In this document: positions 1 through 9,701 of the stretch, piece by piece
Layout: each line of letters starts with the position of its first letter
How positions within the stretch are numbered: the stretch's first letter is position 1
Source of the DNA: Bidens hawaiensis
Lineage: Eukaryota; Streptophyta; Magnoliopsida; Asterales; Asteraceae
Direction of reading: 5' to 3'
DNA length: 64,000 bases
Assembly (NCBI GenBank): GCA_021521415.1
Contig: JAIQDT010005779.1
Location: 1-64,000 of the forward strand
Made by a program: the position numbers and the translations under genes
The notes under the pieces: generated by a model
What the model was told of the DNA's origin: nothing
Seen by the model: the letters and a program-made list of their open reading frames with translations, nothing else
Databases searched by the model: none

Positions 1-768
1 AGTGAGTTTCACGTTCCCCTTTTACTCTTTTAAACGCTTTTTACTTGGGGGAGATAACATACTCTAAACACTTTAGATTTTGTTATTGGTTATATATCGC
101 TTGTAAGGCTAAGTGGCAAACAAACCAACTAAAGTCCTTCATAACATCGAACCGTTTAGTATTTGTATAATAGCGAGTCACTGTTGAGTAGTACTACTGG
201 GTTTGACAAACCCCACCCAACTCTAAACTCGACTGGAGGTCGAGTGGGTGTAATCTTGGCTAACACATTACCATGGTCGTGGTTGACATGGTGGCAAGGC
301 ATATGATAAACAGTCAGCTTCAGTGTCGAACACTTAGTAATACTTGTTTTATAGGCTAGCTACCTATTGATATATAATTGACTTAACATTATCTGGTAAC
401 GCAAACGCAAACACTTAAACGTAAACGTTTTCCTTTATTTATATATGTGAACTCACCAACCCTGTGTTGACACTTTTAGTATGTTATTCTCAGGTAGCCG
501 AGGCGGGGCGCGCGGTATAAGGACATGCATTTCATTGAACACTATCGTTTTGAAAACTTGCTTTTAAACTTTTATTAATTTGGTTTTAAGTCGTCCTGCG
601 TGACGCAACACTAGGCTTATGATTTACGCTTCCGCATTCATTAAACTTTAATATTTGTGGTTTAAAAACTTTGAATATGATTTTTGATTATAACTAATGA
701 TTCCGATCCTGTTAGTTCACACCCTCAGACGGTAAAACTCCGTTAGTGGATTTTGAGGGGGGGTGACA
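1..768 (+). repeat. Element A 5' LTR, 3' part only (Ty3/Gypsy)
   Basis: This is the end of the 5' LTR of element A, cut by the window start. It matches 8382-9132 of the 3' LTR nearly base for base. By eye there are about nine substitutions plus one short deletion of about 17 bases in the 3' copy. It ends in TGACA, directly followed by a primer binding site, which fixes the orientation as plus. The first bases (GTGAGT at 2-7) are a consensus splice-donor sequence, so this piece is essentially all predicted leader intron. Confidence 0.93.
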
Positions 769-770
769 GA

Positions 771-784
771 TTGGTATCAGAGCC
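771..784 (+). other. Element A primer binding site (tRNA-iMet type)
   Basis: TTGGTATCAGAGCC lies two bases after the LTR end. It is the standard complement of the 3' end of plant initiator tRNA-Met, which primes minus-strand cDNA synthesis in most plant LTR retrotransposons. Confidence 0.93.
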
Positions 785-861
785 ATTGGTTATAGCGAAC
801 TAGAATTGCATGCATACTGGACTATAACCGCAACAACCCATTAGTTATAATTTTTACGCAC

Positions 862-864
<3 letters not shown>

Positions 865-910
<46 letters not shown>
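865..910. repeat. (AT)n microsatellite in element A leader
   Basis: About 23 AT dinucleotides run between the primer binding site and the first leader ORF. Confidence 0.95.
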
Positions 911-913
<3 letters not shown>

Positions 914-970
914 GACTTTCGTTATCTTTATCTCTTTACCTTATTCACTCATATGCGCGCATACACGACT

Positions 971-982
971 TATCCTGTAGGG
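971..982 (+). promoter_or_regulatory. Putative 3' splice acceptor before the upstream ORF of A
   Basis: A pyrimidine-rich stretch ends in CTGTAG, with the ATG of the upstream reading frame at 983. Paired with the LTR donor GTGAGT (position 2, and 8383 in the 3' LTR), it would remove the primer binding site and AT repeat from a spliced mRNA. This rests on the consensus only; no transcript evidence is available here. Confidence 0.45.
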
Positions 983-1688
983 ATGTCGACGCCACCATCA
1001 TCATCATCCGACCAGGTGACTCATGCCCATGGAAAGGAACCGCAACTACCTACCTCATCGCCACCCCGAGTAGCCTCGGAAACCGAAGAAGCATCGCCTA
1101 TCTGGAGGCAAGTACGACGATGACATTAGCTGGGAGTGGTACCCGAGTCTGATTAGGCGTATGGTTTACCGCGAGCAAGTTCCCCCACTACCTCACACGA
1201 GCCTTCCTGCATACCCCAACACCCTACCACCCACAACCGAACCGATAGAGCGTGTTCTCGCAGCTGTTGTTTCCTGTCTAGAGCGTGACGCGGATTTTAT
1301 TCGCTCGACGAAAGTGAACGTTCCCGAATTATTAAGAGATGGAACCGAGACTAGGAAAGAAATTTTCCGCCTGAAGGAAGCTGTGAGGGAAGCGCAGGAG
1401 GCTAACGATCAAAAAATGAAGATAATGAGAAAAATGAAAGCAGAGATGATAGATTTGCAAGAGCAACTCCTTGTGGCGAGATCCCGGACAGAGATATCTC
1501 TAGAGCGTTGTGATATCTTACAGACGCAAATTGCCCAGAATGCAGCAGAACCCGAGGAAGAACCTGAGGAAGAACCCGAGGAAGATCCCGAGGAGGAACC
1601 CGAAGAGGACCGGAGGAAGAGCCAGCTGAGCCGGAGGCACACTCAGAGGTGTCCTCAGACGATGACATCCAAGAATGATAACACCTAG
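983..1688 (+). pseudogene. Element A upstream ORF (coiled coil plus acidic repeat), one frameshift
   Basis: A reading frame opens at ATG 983, runs Ser/Pro-rich for about 45 codons to a stop near 1122, and continues one frame over from about 1118 to the stop at 1686-1688. The downstream 175-residue part has a charged, heptad-rich stretch around residues 55-115 that should form a coiled coil. It is followed by an acidic array of PEEE/PEED units at residues 131-149. It does not contain the gag domain, which starts later at 1928. I do not recognise a family. It may be an extra ORF, an N-terminal gag extension expressed by alternative splicing, or a relic. The single frameshift makes this copy inactive. 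Confidence 0.55.
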
Positions 1689-1910
1689 ATGGAGGGGTTG
1701 TCTCCATCCAAACTATTATTTTCTATGATTTTAAGGATTGGTTTTTAAATACTTTGTAGCGAATACAATGGTTTTAATCATGAATTATTATTTGGATTAT
1801 TATATGGTTGTGATGTGATGTTTGCTTCTTTTATTTTTCTTTCTTACCTACCTTTTATTACATGTATGGTGTGTTGCATATGAAACCGAGAATTCATGTC
1901 TAACATTTTA

Positions 1911-1927
1911 TGCTGTGATTCTAGGAG
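1911..1927 (+). promoter_or_regulatory. Putative 3' splice acceptor before gag of A
   Basis: The sequence TGATTCTAG|GAG lies immediately upstream of the gag ATG at 1928. D (26484) and F (44098) have the same arrangement of AG a few bases before gag. Two acceptors (980 and 1924) would let one primary transcript make either the upstream ORF or gag-pol. Confidence 0.42.
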
Positions 1928-3120
1928 ATGGCTGAAAGAAACACTGGGCATGGTCGCGGGTAACATCAACCTAACCGCAGCAAACTCCAAACCCTATTGA
2001 ATGACCATGCGGCGGCAGCTTTAGCTGCACATGTTCAGAATCAAGCCGGAGGCCCAGCCTGAGCCTGTACTTTCAAGAACTACCTGGATTGCAAGCCCAA
2101 CTCGTTTAAAGGCACTAAGGGAGCCATAGGTTTCCTGCATTGGGCTGAGAAGGCAGAGTCAGCTTTCGAGATGTGTAACTGTCCACCCGCCAGCAGTGTT
2201 AAGTTCGCTGCTGGGACACTGGAGGATTCTGCCTTCACTTGGTGGAACTCCAATGTGCAAATTCGTGGGTTGGATTTGGCGAACGCTATGAACCGGGAAG
2301 AGTTCAAGAATATGATGTGGGAAGAGTATTGTCCTAGAGAGGAAATCGCGAAGTTGGAATCTGAATTTTGGTCGTTGAAAATGGTGGGTTCCGAGATTGA
2401 AGCCTACACCACCCTTTCCCATGAGCTAGCAGTAATGTGTCCACGGATGGTAGACCCGCCGAGTAAGAGAATCGAGATGTATATCGATGGGTTGGTACCA
2501 CAAATTCAGGGTATGGTGATGTCTTCCAAACCGGCTACAATTCAACAAGCGATCCGATTAGCTCACAAACTGACGGACCAGGCAGTGGCACAAGGTGCGT
2601 TACCAACTAGAGGTTCCACCTTTAAAACCCGAGACAACTCAATCATTGACAACAACAACCACAAAAATAACTCGGGTAATGGAAAGAGGAAATTCGACAA
2701 CATCATGTCCTCATCATCGAACCCCCCACAGCAACAACACTACCATAAACCTGAAATCGCTCGGAACTTCTATAATCAGGGTTCCAACAATAACAACAAC
2801 GGTGGCGGTCAGGGTTCGAGTGGCTATGCTGGGAAGTACCCGAAATGCAACAAGTGCAACTATCACCATGCTGGCTCATGCGACCGTATCAAGTGTCTGA
2901 GATGCGGAAAAATGGGTCATCAGGCCAAAGACTGTAGGGGAGACCTAGCGGCAAAGGGTGCTCCTTAACAGCCTACGGCGACTAAAGGGTGCTTCGAGTG
3001 TGGTCAAGAGGGTCATTTCAGGAAGGATTGCCCCAAACTAAAGCAGAATGAGAACAATGGAGGCAGCAACAGTGGCGGAAGCAGTGGTAAAGGTAGAGTT
3101 TTCGTCATTGGGTCGGGCCA
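1928..3120 (+). pseudogene. gag: Element A gag (Retrotrans_gag plus zinc knuckles), broken
   Basis: This is the Gypsy capsid/nucleocapsid region in one frame from ATG 1928. From about 2063 it shows the Retrotrans_gag pattern typical of plant chromoviruses: the CTFKNYLDCKPNSFKGTKGA block, then TWWNS, EEFKNMMWEEYCP and KRIEMYIDGL. A Asn-rich linker follows, then a CX2CX4HX4C knuckle (CLRCGKMGHQAKDC, about 2897-2938) and a second one ([14 protein letters not shown], about 2993-3034). Three in-frame nonsense codons interrupt it: TAA at 1961, TGA at 2060 and TAA at 2966, the last between the two knuckles. Gag would assemble the particle and bind genomic RNA; this copy cannot make it. Confidence 0.88.
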
Positions 3121-4536
3121 GGCCCGCAACGATCCGAATGTGGTTACCGGTAAGTTTCCTGTGAACGACTGTTTTGCTTCTGTTTTGTTTGACACTGGAG
3201 CTGATAGGAGTTTTATATCGGAAGCCTTTAGTAATCTCTTAGACTTAACTCCAACCCCGTTAGATGCTAAGTTTCCTATTGAATTAGCCGACGGTAAGTC
3301 TATAGAAACAACTCATGTACTAGCGGGATGTAAGTTGAAACTGCCGGGTCATACTTTTGATATCGACCTCATACCTTTTACACTTGGTAGTTTCAATGTC
3401 GTTGTCGGCATGGACTGGCTATCCGAGAACCGAGTGGAGATTATATGTCACGACAAGATAGTCCACATCACTACCCCTTCCGGCGAAATCATTTCGATCC
3501 AGGGCGAGAAGAGCGGCATGACCACCAGCATCATCACCCTCATGAACCCGCAGAAATATTTACGAAAGGGTCATCTAGCAATTTTTAGCCCATATTGTCG
3601 AGGAAACCGGCGGAGGGAGAAGCGAATCGAAGACATACCGATTGTGCGAGATTTTCCGGAAGTCTTCCCGGAAGATTTGCCTGGACTCCCACCTATTCGA
3701 CAAGTCGAGTTCCAAATCGAATTGGCCCCCGGTGCAGCACCCATAGCACGAGCCCCGTATCGGCTCGCACCGACGGAGCTTCAAGAGTTGTCCACTCAAT
3801 TTCAAGATTTGTTGCATAAAGGTTTTATCCGACCCAACTCATCACCATGGGGAGCTCCTGTCTTATTTGTTCGAAAGAAGGACGGGACTTTCCGCATGTG
3901 CATCGACTACCGAGAACTGAACAAGGTGACGGTTAAGAACCGTTATCCCTTACCCCGAATTGATGACCTCTTCGACCAGCCTGCAAGGATCGAGATACTA
4001 CTCGAAGATCGATATGAGATCTGGTTACCATCAATTAAGAGTGTGCGAAGAAGACATTTCAAAGACGGCTTTCAGAACTCGGTACGGTCACGACGAGTTT
4101 TCAGTTATGCCTTTTGGCTTAACCAACGCACCAGCCGTATTCATGGATCTCATGAACAGAGTATGCAAGGCGTACCTCGACAAGGTTTGTGATTGTTTTT
4201 ATTGATGATATCCTCGTCTACTCCAAGAACAAGACCGACCACGAAGAACACCTGAGGTTGATTTTAGAATTGCTGAAGAAGGAACAACTGTACGATAAAC
4301 TCTCGAAATGCGAGTTTTGGCTTCGCGAGGTTCACTTCTTAGGACATGTGATCAATGAGAATGGAATCCATGTCGATTCCGGCAAGTTAGAGGCCATCAA
4401 AAACTGGGAAGAACCTAAGACTCAGACTGAGGTGCGACAATTCCTAGGACTGGCCGGCTACTACCGGCGTTTTATTGAGGGATTTTCCAAGATTGCTCAA
4501 CCACTCACCGCATTGACACATAAGGGTACTAAGTAG
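3121..4536 (+). pseudogene. pol: Element A protease and reverse transcriptase, frameshifted
   Basis: The frame continues from gag without a separate start. Aspartic protease is shown by [10 protein letters not shown] (about 3187-3216) and a VVGMDWLS block near 3400. RT follows from about 3640: [37 protein letters not shown], then [20 protein letters not shown] and [10 protein letters not shown]. The catalytic FIDD is at 4198-4209. An extra C at about 3980 shifts the frame from 2 to 3. An extra G at about 4181 shifts it from 3 to 1. A TAG at 4534-4536 ends that frame. Key catalytic residues are still readable, so the decay is recent, consistent with LTRs that are about 1% different. Confidence 0.9.
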
Positions 4537-4543
4537 AATTGGG

Positions 4544-5120
4544 GTGGACGCACAAGAATCCGCCTTCCAACAGTTAAAAACCAAACTCTGTAGCGCCCCT
4601 ATCCTAGCCCTCCCCGAGGGAACGGAGAATTTTGAGGTACATTGTGACGTATCGATACAAGGTCTCGGTTGCGTGTTGATGCAACTCGAGAAGGTTATAG
4701 CCTATGCCTCTCGACAACTACGGATCCATGAGAAGAACTACATGACCCATGACCTGGAACTCGGAGCTGTGGTGTTTGCTCTTAAGATATGGAGGCATTA
4801 CTTGTACGGTACCAAGTTTACCATTTACACCGACCACAAGAGTCTCCAGCATATCTACGATCAGAAGGAGTTGAAAATGCGACAGCGTCGTTGGGTCGAG
4901 CTACTTAAGGATTATGACTGTGCCATCAAGTACCACCCTGGCAAGGCCAATGTAGTGGCTGATGCTCTCAGTAGAAAAGAAACCGATAAACCTAGACGAG
5001 TGCGAGCAAAACAACTCATGATTCACGCCAACTTACCCGATCAGAATCGTGATGCTCAACTCGAAGCCTTGAAAGACGATAATCTCCCATCAGAACTCAT
5101 GCGAGGCATGAACAAGCAAC
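4544..5120 (+). pseudogene. pol: Element A RNase H and integrase linker, frameshift at both ends
   Basis: RNase H degrades the RNA of the RNA:DNA hybrid. Visible blocks are [26 protein letters not shown] (first Asp), [14 protein letters not shown] (Glu), [10 protein letters not shown] (Asp) and [15 protein letters not shown]. It is separated from RT by the TAG at 4534 and a frameshift, and from integrase by another frameshift near 5115-5130. Confidence 0.9.
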
Positions 5121-6449
5121 TTGAAACCAGGGGTCCGATATTTCGAAAACCGGATTTGGGTCCCTCGATACGGAGAGTTGAGAACCCTAGTGATGGACGA
5201 AGCACACAAGTCCCGATATTCCATTCACCCTGGCTCAAATAAAATGCACCATGACCTAAAGGCACTTTACTGGTGGCCAAACATGAAAGCCGACATTGCC
5301 ACCTACGTGAGAAAATGCTTGATTTGTGCAAGAGTAAAAGTGGAATATCAGAAACCATCTGGTCTGCTACAGCAACCGGAACTCCCAACATGGAAATGGG
5401 AACACATTTCCATGGATTTCATCATGGGATTACCCAAAACACCGATGGGATGCGATACCATCTGGGTGATCGTTGACCGTTTGACGAAATCTGCACACTT
5501 CTTAGTAATCAAGGAATCGGACAAAATGGAAAGACTGACTCGCATCTATATGAAAGAAGTAGTGTCTAGACACGTAGTGCCTGTCTCAATCATATCTGAT
5601 CGAGATTCATGTTTCACTTCGCACTTCTGGAAGTCACTACAGAGTGCACTAGGCACCCGCCTTGATATGAGCACAGCATATCATCCTCAGACGGATGGGC
5701 AAAGTGAGCGCACCATTCAGACCTTGGAGGACATGTTGCGTGCATGCGTGTTGGATTTCGGAAAAAGTTGGAAACCTCACTTGCCTTTGGTAGAGTTTTC
5801 GTATAATAACAGCTACCACGCAAGCATTAAAGCAGCGCCGTTTGAAGCGTTGTACGGAAGAAAGTGTCGATCACTTCTCTGCTGGGCAGAGGTGGGTGAT
5901 AGCCAAATCACTGGTCCAGAATTAGTACTTGAAACCTCTGAAAAGATTGTTCAAATCCGAAACCGCATGGCAGCAGCACGAGATCGCCAAAAGAGTTACG
6001 CCGACAAGCGCCGAAAGCCTCTTGAATTTCAAGTGAACGACCAAGTTTTACTCAAAGTCTCACCTTGGAAAGGTGTAGTTCGCTTCGGAAGGCGAAACAA
6101 ACTCAATCCACGATACGTTGGCCCTTACCGGGTAACTGAGCGCATTGGTCCGGTAGCGTACCGACTGGATTTACCAACGGAACTCAGTAGCGTACACAAT
6201 GTATTCCATGTATCCAATTTGAAGAAATGTCTTTCCGATGAAACCCAAACAGTTCCTCTGGGCGAGTTGCAAGTTGATGAACAGCTACGCTTCATCGAAA
6301 AACCAGTCGAAGTTTTGGATTGGGAAACCAAAACACTCAAGCACAGCAAAATTCCAATCGTTAAGGTTCGTTGGAACTCGAGACGTGGACCAGAGTTCAC
6401 GTGGGAACGCGAGGACCAAATGATGAAAAAGTATCCTCACCTTTTTTAA
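5121..6449 (+). pseudogene. pol: Element A integrase plus chromodomain-like tail
   Basis: A 442-residue open stretch carries the HHCC zinc-binding domain ([10 protein letters not shown] ... CLICARVK). The catalytic core follows: [10 protein letters not shown] with its first Asp nearby, [13 protein letters not shown] with the second Asp intact, and [16 protein letters not shown] with the Glu. The [10 protein letters not shown] block follows, and then a C-terminal module [10 protein letters not shown] ... VKVRWN ... FTWEREDQM that resembles the chromodomain of plant Tekay/Del-type chromoviruses. The C-terminal frame is open to the TAA at 6447-6449. Upstream frameshifts mean it would not be reached by translation from gag. 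Confidence 0.9.
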
Positions 6450-6607
6450 GGGTTGACCAAACACCGAAAACCGCGAAAGCCGTCAAACCGTCAGAAATCA
6501 CCAGAGGTATGAATTAAATTTCGGGAAGAAATTTCTTTCTACTAGGAGATGATTTGACAAACTGAAAATTTTTCTTGCTTTTTCAGACACCCATCGCGAC
6601 TTGACTC

Positions 6608-6645
6608 AAATTTTCGGGACGAAAATTCTTTCAACATGGGAATAA
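6608..6645 (+). other. Element A polypurine-tract region
   Basis: The sequence AATTTTCGGGACGAAAATT, then a purine-rich CATGGGAATAA, abuts the 3' LTR start TGTGACACTCG. It is the expected site of plus-strand priming. The GGGACGAAA core recurs before the LTRs of B, C, D and F. Confidence 0.7.
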
Positions 6646-9132
6646 TGTGACACTCGTCAATTTCAGGTTAACTCCGTTAATCCAAACTCCGTCAATTCAA
6701 ACTTAAGATCACTTGATCTATAACGCACATCTCATTACATTTAAACTAGGGTTTTAAATGACGCATGACAATCACTACATATGTAGTCTTTCGGGATTGC
6801 ACCGAAACGCACACGAGTCGACTCAAACCATTGGTGAACAAACGACAAACATCAAAACCACAAATACAAGATAATTATGTGTTAACATATATGTTACTTG
6901 ATATGTTATGTGTAATGCTAAACACAAGAAGCAAAAACTAATTGTTTACACTAGAAAATTAACAACTAAAAGTAGAGGGGCCATTGTGTAACTTATTATT
7001 ATTATAATAATTAACAAAACCCTACACTCCCTCCCCTCTCCCTAGACCGATCGGCCCCCTCTCCCGCTCTTCTTGGCTGCCGTAAACACACACACACACA
7101 CACATACAAGGATTTTCAAGCTTTTGTTGAAAAATTAAGGTGCTAATAGGTAATTAACTACTTCTCTATGCATTCTATGTGTTTAATTTTGATATTGAAT
7201 GGGTTAATCAAAACCCTAAATTCTGGAAAGTGATGATTAAGATGAGTTAGGGTTTGATTGTATGTTTGATGATGATTTGCTAGTGAATTGATAACTAGTT
7301 GTGTTATAATTGCTTGTTAATTACTTGTTCTTTGATTTTAAACTTTCAAGTAAAACCCTAACTATGTGTGTAACGTAAAATTGATATGCATGGTTGGTAA
7401 ATCTTGTGTCTAGAGTGTGATATGCATGGGTTATGGTTCATAGATTGTTGTTATATTGAGTTTTGATGTAAACTGGTACTGGATAGATTGTTGATTTGAT
7501 GTTTAGACGACTGTAACTGAATGTTAATGTGGTAATTGGTCGAAATTATTAACACTACAGGGTACTAGGTTGAGTCTAGTTTCTAAAGAGTCCAAATTTG
7601 TAATTTTTGGACGTGTAAAAGTTAACTTTTATTATTTTACAAAAACGTAGTGCAAGTCTGAATTGTGGGGTCTGCTGTTAGGCTGTTTTGAAATTATCAT
7701 ATCTCATAAAATACAAGACCAAATGGGTTAGTTCCACTTCTGGAAGTTAACATATTGAGTTAAGAATATAACCCAATTGGTCTTGCATTAATTGAATTTA
7801 CCATTTAACGGGAATAACAAATATCATTCTGTTGCGCACGATTTTTGACTGCTGTGAGTTTATTGTAATGTTTTAGTCTTTGTGAGAAAATTATGTGGAA
7901 TAAAAATACAATAAAAATAGTTCTGGAAGCCTAACTCATGTGTGCTTTTTTGAAGATTTTTGGTGAATTAATTGATATGTTATGATCTGTTGAATAGAGT
8001 AATCTTTCAAGTAGAAATCTGTCTTGATAAAACTAGCTGCTGAACCATGTGAAAATACATGAAACGTGTTTGTTAATAGATAATTGCCATGTTTTGACTA
8101 AATTTCCCTTGTGGGGAGATAATTTACTAGTAATGTACAATGTTAGTATTTGATGCTTAAGTAGTTGTATACACAAGTAACGTGTCTCCAACGTGTTTGT
8201 CGAGTCACACATAATTCACAAACGAAACACGAAACGTATCTCATGCATAGGTATTATGTGCCGAGTCTAGAGACTCAATAGTAGTTTAAATACTTAGAGA
8301 ATCTCATTTTTGTTTTAGAGCACTAGTGAGGATTTTCTTTGACGCGCATCTCTCGGATTTGTTTTTGAATTCTTCGCAAACAGTGAGTTTCACGTTCCCC
8401 TTTTACTCTTTTAAACGCTTTTTACTTGGGGGAGATAACATACTCCAAACACTTTAGATTTTGTTATTGGTTATATATCGCTTGTAAGGCTAAGTGGCAA
8501 ACAAACCAACTAAAGTCCTTCATAACATCGAACCGTTTAGTATTTGTATAATAGCGAGTCACTGTTGAGTAGTACTACTGGGTTTGACAAACCCCACCCA
8601 ACTCTAAACTCGACTGGAGGTCGAGTGGGTGTAATCTTGGCTAACACATTACCATGGTCGTGGTTGACATGGTGGCAAGGCATATGATAAACAGTCAGCT
8701 TCAGTGTCGAACACTTAGTAATACTTGTTTTATAGGCTAGCTACCTATTGATATATAATTGACTTAACATTATCTGGTAACGCAAACGCAAACACTTAAA
8801 CGTAAACGTTTTCCTTTATTTATATATGTGAACTCACCAACCCTGTGTTGGCACTTTTAGTATGTTATTCTCAGGTAGCCGAGGCGGGGCGCGCGGTATA
8901 GGGACATGCATTTCATTGAACACTATCGTTTTGAAAACTTGCTTTTAAACTTTTATTAATTTGGTTTTAAGTCGTCCTGCGTGACACAACACTGGGCTTA
9001 TGATTTACAAACTTTAATATTTGTGGTTTAAAAACTTTGAATATGATGTTTGATTATAACTAATGATTCTGATCCTGTTAGTTCACACCCTCTGACGGTA
9101 AAACTCCGTTAGTGGATTTTGAGGGTGTGACA
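6646..9132 (+). repeat. Element A 3' LTR, complete (2487 bp)
   Basis: It starts TGTGACACTCGTCAA and ends GGTGTGACA. Its last 750 bases repeat window positions 1-768. It has a splice-donor consensus GTGAGT at 8383 followed by a TCCCC...GGGGGA pairing, and GT/CA-rich tracts near 7088. It is inserted in a B-family LTR, so the flank at 9133 (ATCTC) should be its target duplication. The left copy lies outside the window. Confidence 0.93.
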
Positions 9133-9685
9133 ATCTCATTATAGTATGATCATACGACCGTCGTAGTGGCCGGAGCCCGATCGCATTGGCAATGGTTTCC
9201 CCGACACCTCATTTTTGGTAACCAATGCCCATTCGCATGGCAACGGTTTAGCCCCTTTCTTTATGGTTGATTATTTATGTATGTTCTATGGTTTAATTGT
9301 TTATACTCACAGATAACAGTTTTGCCTATTTTTATTCACTTATATCGTTATATATATTATTACCATTTTTGTTTGTGTCAGAACTGGTGATCTACTCACT
9401 CAACATGTGTTGTTGACAAACATATATTTTGTATGCATTTGCAGGTTATAGATTTGGATTGCTTATCAAACTGAAGCCCACATAGAGATGACTTTAGGAT
9501 AAAACATATACAAGAACATTTGGTTTTGTATTTGTAATTTGCTTTATTTTTGTTGTATATGAATGTTATTTGATAATAAATAAATTAATTAGATATTGTC
9601 GCCTTATAATTTCATGATAGTAACCTTGTGAGCTGTGACAATCAGTTCACGCCCCGGCATTTCCGCCGTAGGTTGGGATGTGACA
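9133..9685 (+). repeat. B-family LTR fragment, plus strand, interrupted by element A
   Basis: This matches the reverse complement of the minus-strand B LTRs, for example the CATACGACCGTCGTA and GGCAATGGTTTC blocks seen near 12640 and 37930. It ends GGATGTGACA at 9685 and is followed by a primer binding site. The 5' part of this LTR would lie left of element A, outside the window. Confidence 0.85.
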
Positions 9686-9687
9686 GA

Positions 9688-9701
9688 TTGGTATCAGAGC
9701 C
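9688..9701 (+). other. B(+) primer binding site
   Basis: TTGGTATCAGAGCC, identical to the site of element A, follows two bases after the LTR end. Confidence 0.9.

Noticed and set aside
1402..1707. Ser/Gly-rich minus-strand frames opposite the acidic repeat of element A
   Set aside because: They are antisense images of the GAGGAAGAACC repeat in the upstream ORF and contain no domain.
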